Positions 20,113-28,615 of a stretch of DNA of 64,000 bases are shown here, piece after piece. A model generated the notes under the pieces. The model did no database searches. It saw only the letters and a program-made list of their open reading frames with translations, and was not told the origin of the DNA. A program made the translations under genes and the position numbers. Position 1 is the first letter of the stretch. Every line of letters begins with the position of its first letter. Origin of the DNA: Andalucia godoyi (taxonomy: Eukaryota > Discoba > Jakobea > Jakobida > Andaluciidae); contig VRVR01000028.1 of assembly GCA_009859145.1 (NCBI GenBank), positions 98,438-162,437 of the forward strand, given 5' to 3'.

Positions 20113-20630
20113 CTTATTATTATTATTATTATTATTTTTGGTTCCCACGATTCACAGTCCACTACGCGCAGTCCACACGAGAGTGACGCTGGTGGGGGAA
20201 ACTGGTTATGTGGAAATCTGCACTGAGGCTACAAAAAAAAATAAAAAAAAGACGATCAATCTCAATCTCGCGCACTCAAGCATTTCGAGTGGGAAAGCAA
20301 AGTCCCCGACATCAGAATGCAACACCACCACAAAACGACGAATCGTGAATCCCTGGCTGTCACTCGACTCGTCTGACTGTGTTCATGTTCAAACGGGACT
20401 GTTTGTGTCACCCCGCGACGCATATACCGCCATCATCAAACCCCGCATCCAGCATTCGATGAATTTTCTTCAAGAATTCACTAATATTCCCAAGGAATTC
20501 CTTCGGGACTCTACATCAAAGTATGTCGGATTCTCCCCTCCCGATGTTTCGCTGGCGTCTGACATAGTACTGAAAAACCTCTTTTTTCTTTCTTTTCTGT
20601 CGCAGTCTTGGTGAGGAGTCTGCCAAAATA
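20113..20630. other. Intergenic region with TTA repeat and pyrimidine tract
   Basis: A TTA/ATT microsatellite (about 20114-20136) lies immediately upstream of the WD40 start. Near the other end, a pyrimidine tract ending TTTTCTGTCGCAG (to about 20605) resembles a 3' splice site, so the downstream small membrane-protein gene may have an intron in its 5' leader. The rest shows nothing I can call. Confidence 0.35.
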
Positions 20631-21071
20631 ATGTCGTCTGCCATCCTTTCGTGTTCCACATTGTTGAAATCCGGAATGAAAGAATCTGGTGATTCTGTTG
20701 CGCGTGAAATCCGAATGTTCCAGGCTTGGCGCTCCGAGTTCCGGATACTGGTTGCTGCTGTCTTTTCTCTTGCGTTCGTTTTTGCGTTTTGGAGTGGTCT
20801 GGTGAGTGCATTTGCACAGTCAACCTTTGTTCTCAATGCTTCCGGCGCTTTGGCGATTTCATTGTACACTTTGGACGCAGATTTGTTCCGAGCCCATGCT
20901 CTTTTCCCTTTCACATCGGCCTTCGTAATGTTCTTGATTTGCTTTTGGCACAGTATTCATATCAGCTGGTTCTTGGTTCCGTTTTCTTGCGTATGGGCTT
21001 CCGTTTGCGGAATTGAGTATCACAAGCATTATGCTTCCAAAGCAAGCAGGCGAAATGCGAAAGAAGCGTGA
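20631..21071 (+). CDS. Small multipass membrane protein, unknown
   Basis: The 146-residue product starts MSSAILSCSTLLKSGM. About 35 polar residues precede three clear hydrophobic helices: about 37-59 (LVAAVFSLAFVFAFWSGLV), 88-106 (LFPFTSAFVMFLICFWH) and 109-127 (HISWFLVPFSCVWASVCG). A weaker one lies near 65-80. The tail is short and basic (KHYASKASRRNAK). I do not recognise a family. The ATG follows a splice-acceptor-like tract, so a 5'-UTR intron is possible. Confidence 0.65.
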   Translation: MSSAILSCSTLLKSGMKESGDSVAREIRMFQAWRSEFRILVAAVFSLAFVFAFWSGLVSAFAQSTFVLNASGALAISLYTLDADLFRAHALFPFTSAFVMFLICFWHSIHISWFLVPFSCVWASVCGIEYHKHYASKASRRNAKEA

Positions 21072-21522
21072 CGTCCGGACGGGACTTGTCGGTCACGGTG
21101 TTCTGAATTCGCCGCCAACGCCGCAAAAAAGCCAGACACTCGCCTGCACCGCTGACCTCACGACCTCCAAAACGACAGGAAAAGGACTCTCTGCTGCCGA
21201 TGAATCAGATTGCGAATCTGGATTCGGAGCGGACCATGCTGGGTTTTTTGTTGAGTGCCGACGGGTCTCACGGGGAATTTGATTCTCCAGTGGACGACGA
21301 CGTCGAGAAGGAGCGCGCGTCCGTCATCGTTCGTGTACATTGTTGGGGTCTCTCAAGAGACAGTCATCTGGGGATGCAGGACGATAAGAAAATGAGTTTA
21401 TATAAGTAAGAAAGCATACAAACAAACACTCGGCGAGCTTAGCCCTCTAGAGTGGAAGAAACGGGAGAAGGTAAACGAAATTGATTCATGACAGAAGAGT
21501 TTGGCACCAATGCATTGTTTGT
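21072..21522. other. Intergenic region between convergent genes
   Basis: This 451-bp stretch separates the small membrane protein and Rab7. A frame with an ATG at 21200 (69 codons, starting MNQIANLDSERTML) crosses it but matches nothing I know and runs into the 3' region, so I do not call it. Nothing else is visible. Confidence 0.3.
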
Positions 21523-22134
21523 TCAGCAGCAACCTTTCTTCTTCTTGTTTTGACCTTCGTTGACGTCGATAGTATCCGGTACGTAAATATCCTCATCCAC
21601 CTCTTGCTTCAAAGCATTTCTCGCAACAACTTGGAATGCTTGTTCGACGTTGATCGCCTCCTTCGCAGAAGTCTCAAAATACGGAATGTTACCCTTTGAT
21701 TGGCACCATGCAAGAGCTTTCTTGTGCGGGACAACACGGTTCGATTCTACATCAATCTTGTTTCCAATGACAATGAACGGGAAGTTTTCCGGGTCCCTGG
21801 GTCCAGCCTGGATCAGGAATTCTTCGCGCCAGGATTCAAGGTTGTCGAAGGACTTCGCCGCAGTAACGTCGTAAACGAGAATGCACGCATCAGCACCTCG
21901 GTAGAATGCAACTCCCAAACTCTGGAAGCGCTCTTGACCGGCAGTATCCCAAATCTGCATCGTCACAAGTCTGTCGTCCACCATCACTTCCTTCGTCAAG
22001 AAGTCAGCACCAATGGTTGCCTTGTATTGGTTGGAGAACTTCTTGTTCACGAACTGGTTCATCAACGAAGTCTTACCGACCCCTGAATCTCCCAAAATAA
22101 TTACCTTCAACAGAACCTTTTTGCGGGACGCCAT
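21523..22134 (-). CDS. RAB7: Rab7 small GTPase
   Basis: The 203-residue product starts [18 protein letters not shown] at the ATG 22132-22134. The frame runs further upstream, but that part is not Rab-like. All G motifs are present: GDSGVGKT (P-loop), the effector threonine in [17 protein letters not shown] (switch II), GNKIDV and ETSAKE. The C-terminus KKKKGCC carries a double Cys for geranylgeranylation. [14 protein letters not shown] and the [15 protein letters not shown] block are the Rab7 subtype signature. Rab7 controls late endosome to lysosome traffic. Length is normal (human 207). It is divergent from RPL32. Confidence 0.95.
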   Translation of the reverse strand: MASRKKVLLKVIILGDSGVGKTSLMNQFVNKKFSNQYKATIGADFLTKEVMVDDRLVTMQIWDTAGQERFQSLGVAFYRGADACILVYDVTAAKSFDNLESWREEFLIQAGPRDPENFPFIVIGNKIDVESNRVVPHKKALAWCQSKGNIPYFETSAKEAINVEQAFQVVARNALKQEVDEDIYVPDTIDVNEGQNKKKKGCC

Positions 22135-22455
22135 ATGTGATGCAAAAAATGAGTGCGAAGATGCGAAGCAAGCAGGAAAACAGAAAGCAGAAGAGGAAAA
22201 GAACGCAGAAGAATCAATGTTTTTTACCAGTCGGAGGAAATGGATGACGATTTCCCCCTCCTTTCTCTCCCCAATCCTCGGTGGCCATAACCCAAACAGA
22301 AGAGGCTGACAACTGACATCCTCTGACACTCGTTTTCGGGAAAAGCCTCTTTCTTGTTTTTGTTGTTGGTGCGTTTCCTCGGTTGTAGTTGTTTGGGTAA
22401 TCATCAATTAGGCGGGGGCTCGTCAGTTTCGTCTCCAGCAGGTTTGTCTTTCCGG

Positions 22456-22472
22456 AACCCTAAGCTAGGGTT
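22456..22472. promoter_or_regulatory. Palindromic double telo-box upstream of RPL32
   Basis: AACCCTA AGC TAGGGTT is a perfect 7-bp inverted repeat with a 3-bp spacer, about 200 bp upstream of the RPL32 ATG and preceded by GG. The same 17-bp arrangement with another spacer (GGC) lies upstream of RPS28 (46092-46108). Single AACCCTA elements (telo boxes) mark ribosomal protein promoters in plants, and TTAGGG-binding factors do so in fungi. The site also lies between the divergent Rab7 and RPL32 starts. Confidence 0.75.
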
Positions 22473-22671
22473 CTGCTTCTTGGCCATTTTCTCCCAATTC
22501 CCCTAATTTCCCGATGCTGCAGCCTCGTTTCAAAAATTCATTTCGTTTCTCTTGGTGTCCAATCCATATTTTTAAGTACAAGGTTTGTGTTGCTTTTATC
22601 CATCCTTCTGTTTGGCAGTGATTTTGTGAAGAGTTTTACTGAAGTTTTTCTTTTTTCAACATCATCCAGAA

Positions 22672-23091
22672 ATGACGGCCGTGACCAAGGTAAAGCCATT
22701 GACATTCAAGCGTGTTACACACAAGCGCTCGAAGAAGTTCATGCGCCATCATGCAGATCGCTATGGACGTCTTTCTCGCACTTCGTGGCGCTGCCCGAAG
22801 GGTATTGATAACCCCGTTCGCCGACGCTACCGTGGCATGCTCCCCCTTGCCAATGTTGGTTATGGCACCAAGGTGGAGGATCGCCATGTTTGCCCCGACG
22901 GCTTCGTCCACTTCCGCGTCTTCAACGTTAAGGAACTTGAGGCACTCATGATGCAGAACCGGAAGTATGCCGCGCTCATTGCACACACTGTCTCTGCCCG
23001 TGCCCGCAAGGAAATCATCGCCCGTGCAGACGGTCTGGGCATCAAGGTTGTCAACCGTGCCGGACGTCTCCGCTCCGAGGAAAGTGAGTAA
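22672..23091 (+). CDS. RPL32: 60S ribosomal protein L32 (eL32)
   Basis: The 139-residue product starts MTAVTKVKPLTFKRVTHKRS. The eL32 signature is complete: KKFMRHHADRYGRLSRTSWR, PKGIDNPVRRRYRG, DGFVHFRVFNVKELEALMM, QNRKYAALIAHTVSARAR and the end AGRLRSEESE. Length is that of other eukaryotes (about 135). It is a structural protein of the large cytosolic subunit. Codon use is strongly biased toward C-ending codons (GTC, CGC, CTC), as expected for a highly expressed gene. Confidence 0.97.
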   Translation: MTAVTKVKPLTFKRVTHKRSKKFMRHHADRYGRLSRTSWRCPKGIDNPVRRRYRGMLPLANVGYGTKVEDRHVCPDGFVHFRVFNVKELEALMMQNRKYAALIAHTVSARARKEIIARADGLGIKVVNRAGRLRSEESE

Positions 23092-23378
23092 TTGTTCATG
23101 TGTTAGAACCCCCCAAAACATAAAAAGACATACTGTTTGGAGTGTGGGCATCGTCCTTCCTTTCTGGTGTTTTGTGCACAGTCTCCCTTCCATCTGCGGA
23201 TCGTTTTTTTCTTTTCAAAAGCACGTCCTCTGTGTGCGAAGACGAGACGAACAAATCAATCTGCGCCCGTTGGACGGACCGCAATCGGAAGCGACGTATG
23301 CTGGATCTTTTTGTTTCTCGATCACACCAAAGAATAAGGCACTGAAAAAAAGTGTCTTCTTCTTCTTCATTTTTATGC

Positions 23379-23861
23379 TTACTCTGTGCGTTGGATGACA
23401 TGCACGCCAGAATCGGTGAAGACCGGCTCCGAGATTTCGCCAACCTTCAGGTTGAATGCAACATCCTCGAAGGCCTTTTGCATCTGTCCTCGTCCAAAGT
23501 GGCCAAGATCTCCTCCACGTGGGGCGGTATTGCAGTCTGACTCTGTCTTTGCCAGTTCCGCAAGAGTGGCTTCTCCGCTCTGGATTTTTTGTCGGAGGTC
23601 ATTGACGATGGCCAAAGCTTCTTCTTCGCTGCGAGTGACATGTTCCTCACGCCATGAAGATGGGCGGCGAGACTTGGCGTGTTTGACGACAATATGAGAA
23701 CAGCGGATAACTTCGGGAGCTTCCCAGCGGGTTTCTCCAGTCTTGGCATTCACAAAGTACCAGGTTCCGGGACGAGACTTGGACTCCTTGCATTCCCAGC
23801 CAGGCGGCAGAGTTACCTTGGGAGGAGGGTTCGAAGATGGGGTTGTCGGCTCGTCAGACAT
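23379..23861 (-). CDS. PIN1: Pin1-type WW/parvulin peptidyl-prolyl isomerase
   Basis: The 160-residue product has a WW domain (about 18-48, LPPGWECKESKSRPGTWY, then GETRWEAP). It is followed by a parvulin PPIase domain (about 52-160) with CSHIVVKHAKSRRPSSW, the basic residues that read phosphate, then GGDLGHFGRGQMQKAFED and SGVHVIQRTE. Pin1 isomerises phospho-Ser/Thr-Pro bonds in mitotic and transcription regulators. WW plus parvulin order and length match human PIN1 (163). The ATG at 23859-23861 is clear. The gene converges on RPL32. Confidence 0.95.
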   Translation of the reverse strand: MSDEPTTPSSNPPPKVTLPPGWECKESKSRPGTWYFVNAKTGETRWEAPEVIRCSHIVVKHAKSRRPSSWREEHVTRSEEEALAIVNDLRQKIQSGEATLAELAKTESDCNTAPRGGDLGHFGRGQMQKAFEDVAFNLKVGEISEPVFTDSGVHVIQRTE

Positions 23862-24473
23862 TTTTGATATATGGCAATTTAGTGGATTTCAACAAATAAA
23901 AAAGAAAATTTAAATAAAAAAACAAATGAAAAAGAGAAAACGGAAACGACGAGGAGATCATCGAGTAAGAGAGACTTGCAGGCCCAAAAAACTGGGCCCA
24001 GATTCGAGTTTGGGGGGGGGGAGGGGTTTGTGAGAATCCAGACAGAAAAACCAACAAAACCAACAAAACCACAAGGGACTTCGAAAATCAAAAGCTTACG
24101 CCTACGGCAGGCAAAACTGCTCGATACCAGCTTTGGATGTTGGTGCAGGCTTGACAGGCGTGCATGAGATACAGTAACTACACTGTTTGGACACTCAGAC
24201 CAGGAAAGAGCAAGAGAAGAAGGAAAATATAAAATACATTCATTCAACACACCAGCGATCCATGCTGCCCAAAATGCAAATGAGGCGGCACAAGATACAC
24301 CGCATTCCATCGATGCATGGACCCACGAGTCCCCAGCATAAAATTGCGCATACATCGCATGCCGCATCTACAAAAAATAGATATCAGCATGTCGTCCGAG
24401 AGAGTGGAAGCTCAATCGTACGCAGCCACGCCTCTGCAGAAAACAGTGAATCAGAGAAAGTCCAGGATATGAA
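23862..24473. other. Intergenic region upstream of Pin1
   Basis: This 612-bp stretch lies between the Pin1 start and the MinC stop, both on the minus strand. It contains a G-run (about 24012-24026) and an ACCAACAAA-type direct duplication near 24050-24068. A minus-strand frame of 162 codons from an ATG at 24367 crosses it, but its second half is T-rich leader translated as F/S/L, so I do not call it a gene. Confidence 0.35.
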
Positions 24474-25139
24474 TCACAAAACATTTGCCTCGGAAGAAAT
24501 GTAGACAATCTCATTTTCGTCGTTCAGGAAAGCAACGACTTCTGCATCTGGAACCGCTCCCTTTGGTACTTCTTCGCATACCGAAAACAAGCCACCGATT
24601 GCGACAATTTCTGGAGAAAATCGAGCACAAGAAACGCACAAGTGCCGAGCAGCGTGTGCCGAATCTGCATGCACTCCTGCAATGGCTCTCCCCGCAAGTT
24701 TTCCGAGCACATGGATGCTCCCGTCTGCGATGACTTCTGCTCCTGGATGGACGTTTCCAATGACGATCAAGTCTCGACCTTGTGCATACAGCATCTGTCC
24801 GGATCTAACATGACCCGTGTGAACCATTGGCGGACTGGTCAGCCGAACGGAAGATCGGCTGCCGTGGCTGTGCTGGTCTTCCCTGGATCCGGCAGCCGCT
24901 GCAGATCCGACTCCGGTGGCTTGGACATCGATTGGAATGACGCCAAGAGAGCGCATGGCTTCAAACAAGGCATGCCTTTCAATCTGAGGCGCATTCACCA
25001 AAGAAGTTCCATCGACGACCATTGGGGAGCCGCGGAAGAAAGAAGCCTTGTTGGTCAGCGATGAAACGACAGAAGAAAGAGTGCATGACGACGTCAGGCG
25101 CAGCGTCGGAAGTATGTACGTCTTTGCAATCACATTCAT
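24474..25139 (-). CDS. minC: MinC, septum site-determining protein (organellar division)
   Basis: From the first in-frame ATG (25137-25139) the product has 221 residues. The N-domain is visible in MNVIAKTYILPTLRL, SFFRGSPMVVDGTSL and EAMRSLGVIPIDV. The C-terminal beta-helix domain reads HTGHVRSGQMLYAQGRDLIV, NVHPGAEVIADGSIHVLGKL, AGRAIAGVHADS and FSPEIVAIGGLFSV. This is the bacterial MinC signature. MinC inhibits FtsZ polymerisation away from mid-cell. In eukaryotes, Min proteins are nuclear genes acting in mitochondria of some protists or in plastids. The frame stays open without an ATG to about 25385, so a presequence exon joined by an undetected intron is likely; a nearby ATG (25298-25300, MRPLSLRCGNLSG) is out of frame. 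Confidence 0.88.
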   Translation of the reverse strand: MNVIAKTYILPTLRLTSSCTLSSVVSSLTNKASFFRGSPMVVDGTSLVNAPQIERHALFEAMRSLGVIPIDVQATGVGSAAAAGSREDQHSHGSRSSVRLTSPPMVHTGHVRSGQMLYAQGRDLIVIGNVHPGAEVIADGSIHVLGKLAGRAIAGVHADSAHAARHLCVSCARFSPEIVAIGGLFSVCEEVPKGAVPDAEVVAFLNDENEIVYISSEANVL

Positions 25140-25502
25140 TGTTCCGCTGCCCACTGCCAACTGTTCGCTTGTGGAGTTTACTTTCGGCGCAATGACTTTG
25201 ACTGCCACCTCGACTCCCGAATCTGAAATGATATTGCTGTTGTGTGGACTGTGGAGGACTCTCCCGAAAGGTTTCCACAACGCAAAGAAAGGGGGCGCAT
25301 GTCTTATCTCGTTCTGTTGTGTTGGTTGAGGATTTGAGGCTCGGCAATCTTGCGGGAAAAGAAAAACCCGCGTCCAAATTCTTCCTCCTACAGACGTTCT
25401 TGACTGTAAGAAGGTTCCAAGCTACCGAGAAAAGTAATCCTACACTTGTATTAGGTACATAAGAAAGACAGAAAAAGGTTTCACAAGGATTGAGAAAGTA
25501 AA
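25140..25502. other. MinC 5' region, probable missing presequence exon
   Basis: This 363-bp stretch lies between the MinC first Met and the DNAJC17-like stop. The MinC frame is open through 25140-25385 with no ATG. A pyrimidine-ending acceptor-like site (TCATTTCAG, minus strand, about 25223) and an out-of-frame ATG at 25300 encoding an Arg-containing, targeting-like start are present. I cannot identify a good donor. Confidence 0.35.
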
Positions 25503-26297
25503 TCAGACAAAATAGTCATGAACAGCCTGCGCATAGTCATCCAGAGAGGCGAATCGGTCTGCGGGAACAACTTGGTTCTTCCAGCTCAACGCATCCGTTT
25601 CCTTGACAGCTTTGCATACCCAAAAGTCGTATCCGAGTTCCTTCCACGGAGACTGTGTGAACACATTGGCCGCAGAGGACGAAGTCAAAACCACTACCGC
25701 GCCTGCGTTCCAAAACGTTGAAAAACGAACGAATCCAAACGGCGCACACAGTGCCTCGATCTGTGCTGCCTCCAGCGGCGCTCTTGGACTCCAAGTTACA
25801 AGTATACAACATCGCAAATCCGTTTGCAACCTTGCAGTTCTCAAAGTCGCATTCGAGTCTTTGAAGATCTGGTGCTTACGCGTGTATTCTTCTGCGAACC
25901 TCCGGTTAGCCTGCGCAAGATCATCCAATTCCGCAGGAGTAAATGACTTTGCTTTCGAAACAGATACGGTCTTCTTGATCTCGTGCGCCGCCTCTCTTTC
26001 TTCAAGATCTCGCTTCAGCCGTTTCTGCACGTCGGATCGCAGCTTTTCCTGGGCAGCTGCCGCCGCATGCTGCTCAAGCCGAGCGTCAATCTCTGCTCTG
26101 CGAACAGGATCGCAAAGGACGCCATATGCTTCCACTATCTTTTGGAATTCGACTTTCGCCCATTCCACGCGATCTCGGTTTTTGTCTGGATGAACTTCTA
26201 ATGACCGCTTTCGATACGCCGAAGATATGACAGAATCTGTCGGATTCGCATTAAACGAGAGGCCTAACACTTGGTACGGATCTACGACATTGTTCAT
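25503..26297 (-). CDS. DNAJC17: DNAJC17-like J-domain protein
   Basis: The 264-residue product starts MNNVVDPYQVLGLSFN. The J domain (about 5-75) contains the catalytic HPD within SLEVHPDKNRDRVEWAK. A charged helix follows (about 78-150, EKLRSDVQKRLKRDLEERE). The C-terminal half (about 160-245) is RRM-like, with CCILVTWSPRAP and GAVVVLTSSSAANVF. J domain plus helix plus degenerate RRM is the layout of DNAJC17/Cwf23, a spliceosome-linked Hsp40. Its role would be to recruit Hsp70 to splicing complexes. Assignment rests on domain order, length and the HPD motif. Confidence 0.85.
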   Translation of the reverse strand: MNNVVDPYQVLGLSFNANPTDSVISSAYRKRSLEVHPDKNRDRVEWAKVEFQKIVEAYGVLCDPVRRAEIDARLEQHAAAAAQEKLRSDVQKRLKRDLEEREAAHEIKKTVSVSKAKSFTPAELDDLAQANRRFAEEYTRKHQIFKDSNATLRTARLQTDLRCCILVTWSPRAPLEAAQIEALCAPFGFVRFSTFWNAGAVVVLTSSSAANVFTQSPWKELGYDFWVCKAVKETDALSWKNQVVPADRFASLDDYAQAVHDYFV

Positions 26298-26600
26298 CCC
26301 TCAAAAAAAAAGCGACGGGGCATCTACCCAAAATTAAAGCGGCGTTATTATCCTTCAGTAGTAAAATCCCCATGCGGTGCACTGCACAGCTTCAGTGGAT
26401 TGGAGAAAACGGATGAAAAAAGAACAGGAAGAATTGAAAATCGGATTGGCTTTTGGTGTCGAAAACCATCGACTGAAAAAAGCACAGCAAAAACAAGAAA
26501 GAAAAAAACCCAGAAAAAACAAAACACCGCACAACAAACACTGAATTAATGGTTTTAATGAGCTCCAGAATATCACATAAGACAATTGCTGCGCAAAAGA

Positions 26601-28271
26601 TTATGCAAACGGATTCCATTCCTCTTCCTTCTTCGCGGGAGCATGGGTCTGAGCCGGGGCGGAGACCGGAGCCAGTGCGGGACCTCCAAAGGGATCAAAT
26701 GGATTGGGTGCTGCGTGCGTATGAGAAGCAGGCGCAGGAGCGAAAGACGGCTGCTGCTGCTGCTGAGGCTTCGGCTTTGCTCCTCCAGAGCCCATGAGCC
26801 CAGCAAATGGATCTGGTTGAGCAGGTGCTGTGTTGACCGGCGCCGCTCCAGGCATAGGACCTCCCATACCGGGCATCATGCCAGGCATCTGCTGCTGGTG
26901 TTGCTGAGGCATTCCCATTTGTTGCTGGGGCATTCCCATACCCATACCCATACCCATTCCCATGCCGGGCATCTGCTGCTGCGGCATCATTCCCATACCT
27001 GGCATTGGCTGCATTTGTTGCTGCGGCATCATTCCGGGCATCGGTTGTTGTTGTTGTTGCATCATTCCCATATGCCCCATGCCGCCCATCATCATGCCTT
27101 GTTGAGGATATTGCTGTGGGACTTGGTGTCCTCCAAATCCGTCAAACATGCCTCCCATACCTTGTTGTCCCATCTGCGGCCTGCCTCCCATTCCCTGCTG
27201 ACCCATTTGGCCCATACTACCACCCATCATACCTTGTGGGGGTTGCTGACCAAATTGCTGTTGCTGTCCTCCGAAACCGTCAAACATGCCCCCCATACCC
27301 ATTTGTCCCATACCTTGCTGGCCCATGCCTCCCATTTGCCCCATGCCACCAAACCCTTGCTGAGGATGTGGCTGCTGCATTCCGCCGAACAGGTCGTGGA
27401 CATCCAAAGCCTTTGCAGGTGCTGGGGCTGGCGTTGGGGTCACCGTAACTGCAGATCCACCACCGTCTGCGAATGAAGCACCCGCAAAGAAATCTTCCTG
27501 GGGGGCCGCAGGCGCTGTGTGCTGAGCAGATCGAGACGACGCCGATCCCCCAAACGCATTCTGAGCTTCCGAGGCAGCAAACCAATCATCTTGGGCAGGT
27601 GCATGGGAAGCAGAGGCAGAAACTGGAGCAGGAACAGCAGCGGGAGCCGGAGCATCAAAAAAGTCCAAGAGGCCATTGTTCTGCGAAACAGCAGCAGCAG
27701 CAGCCGCCTTGGATCCGGCAGCCGCCTTTGGGGCAGGAGCAGGCGCTCCACCACCTGGAGGTGCAGAGATTGCCGAAGACGCACGCGGACGTCCGACCTG
27801 CAATTTTGGCGTGTCCTGGTCTCCAATGAGGTTCGAAAGGGGTTTGGGAGTGGGAAGCCCAGTAGAGGGCGAAGAAGACTTTCCAGAGGATGCAGATGAA
27901 GAGGATACGACGTACTCCTTTCGTTCAAAGACAGATTCAATGAAACTGACAACGCGACGAGAATCATCGGTTGCCGGCTTGTCCAAATTGAAGCGCGCCA
28001 GCCAGTAATCTGCAGCAACCTTGTTTCCGTGAGCTTCCAAGAACAGAACTTCCTCCTCCGTGAACTTGGACATGGAAATTCCCTTAATCTTGTGCTGCTT
28101 CGATCGATGATGGCCCGAGCAGGACGTGCAGACAAAGATACCAAAGTCCATGACAACATAGTTGGTGCTCTTCAGAGGACAATCAAAGCACACGCGGTTG
28201 TCATTTCGATGGGAAAGAGTACGGACTCGCTCGGCCAGTTTCTCTTCAGACTTCTTCTGAGCTGCAGACAT
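26601..28271 (-). CDS. AGFG-type ArfGAP with NPF motifs
   Basis: The chosen ATG (28269-28271, MSAAQKKSEEKLAERVR) gives 556 residues. The ArfGAP zinc finger occupies about residues 25-115, with CFDCPLKSTNYVVMD and FVCTSCSGHHRSKQHK (CxxC-x16-CxxC plus the Arg finger). The wording FVCTSCSG and KGISMSKFTEEEV is closest to AGFG1/2 rather than ADAP or SMAP. Beyond it lies a long A/P-rich then G/M/Q-rich tail (repeats of GGMGQMG, MPGMGMGMGM). NPF or NPF-like motifs (NPFDPFG, and WNPFA at the end) predict binding to EH-domain endocytic proteins, as in human AGFG1. It probably acts in clathrin-linked vesicle traffic. Confidence 0.88.
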   Translation of the reverse strand: MSAAQKKSEEKLAERVRTLSHRNDNRVCFDCPLKSTNYVVMDFGIFVCTSCSGHHRSKQHKIKGISMSKFTEEEVLFLEAHGNKVAADYWLARFNLDKPATDDSRRVVSFIESVFERKEYVVSSSSASSGKSSSPSTGLPTPKPLSNLIGDQDTPKLQVGRPRASSAISAPPGGGAPAPAPKAAAGSKAAAAAAVSQNNGLLDFFDAPAPAAVPAPVSASASHAPAQDDWFAASEAQNAFGGSASSRSAQHTAPAAPQEDFFAGASFADGGGSAVTVTPTPAPAPAKALDVHDLFGGMQQPHPQQGFGGMGQMGGMGQQGMGQMGMGGMFDGFGGQQQQFGQQPPQGMMGGSMGQMGQQGMGGRPQMGQQGMGGMFDGFGGHQVPQQYPQQGMMMGGMGHMGMMQQQQQPMPGMMPQQQMQPMPGMGMMPQQQMPGMGMGMGMGMGMPQQQMGMPQQHQQQMPGMMPGMGGPMPGAAPVNTAPAQPDPFAGLMGSGGAKPKPQQQQQPSFAPAPASHTHAAPNPFDPFGGPALAPVSAPAQTHAPAKKEEEWNPFA

Positions 28272-28615
28272 TCTTGTGAGGAAAAACACACTCCAAAAGA
28301 TGATATGGATATTCTCGAAGAAACTAGAGGATTCGAAAAAGTGGAAATGCTGGCTGGCGGTGCAAACACACCCAGCTCGACGCCTCTCGTGGCGGCTGAA
28401 TTGTGTAAGACCAAGTCAGCACTCTGACACTAGTGGCAATTGAGGCTACAGGAAAAAACGGCAGCGGGGAGGAGGGAGCGGGGAATTTCTCCTCCTCATT
28501 TTTTCTTTTTTTGGGCAAGACGAGGAAGCATTGAAAAACGAAACAATGAAAGGGAAAAAAAAAAAAAACACGCTGCAATTCGAGTCTTTAATGGACTTGT
28601 AGTTTGCATTGGAAC
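28272..28615. other. Shared promoter between divergent genes
   Basis: This 344-bp gap lies between the ArfGAP and the multipass membrane protein starts. It holds a G/A-rich stretch and a 15-A run (28555-28569) but no recognisable element. Confidence 0.35.

Noticed and set aside
21200-21409. Plus-strand frame of 69 codons after the small membrane protein
   Set aside because: It is short, without similarity, and reads into a 3' region; could be UTR. Kept out for lack of support.
23879-24367. Minus-strand frame of 162 codons upstream of Pin1
   Set aside because: The second half is translated T-rich leader (F/S/L/V), and it ends just before the Pin1 start.
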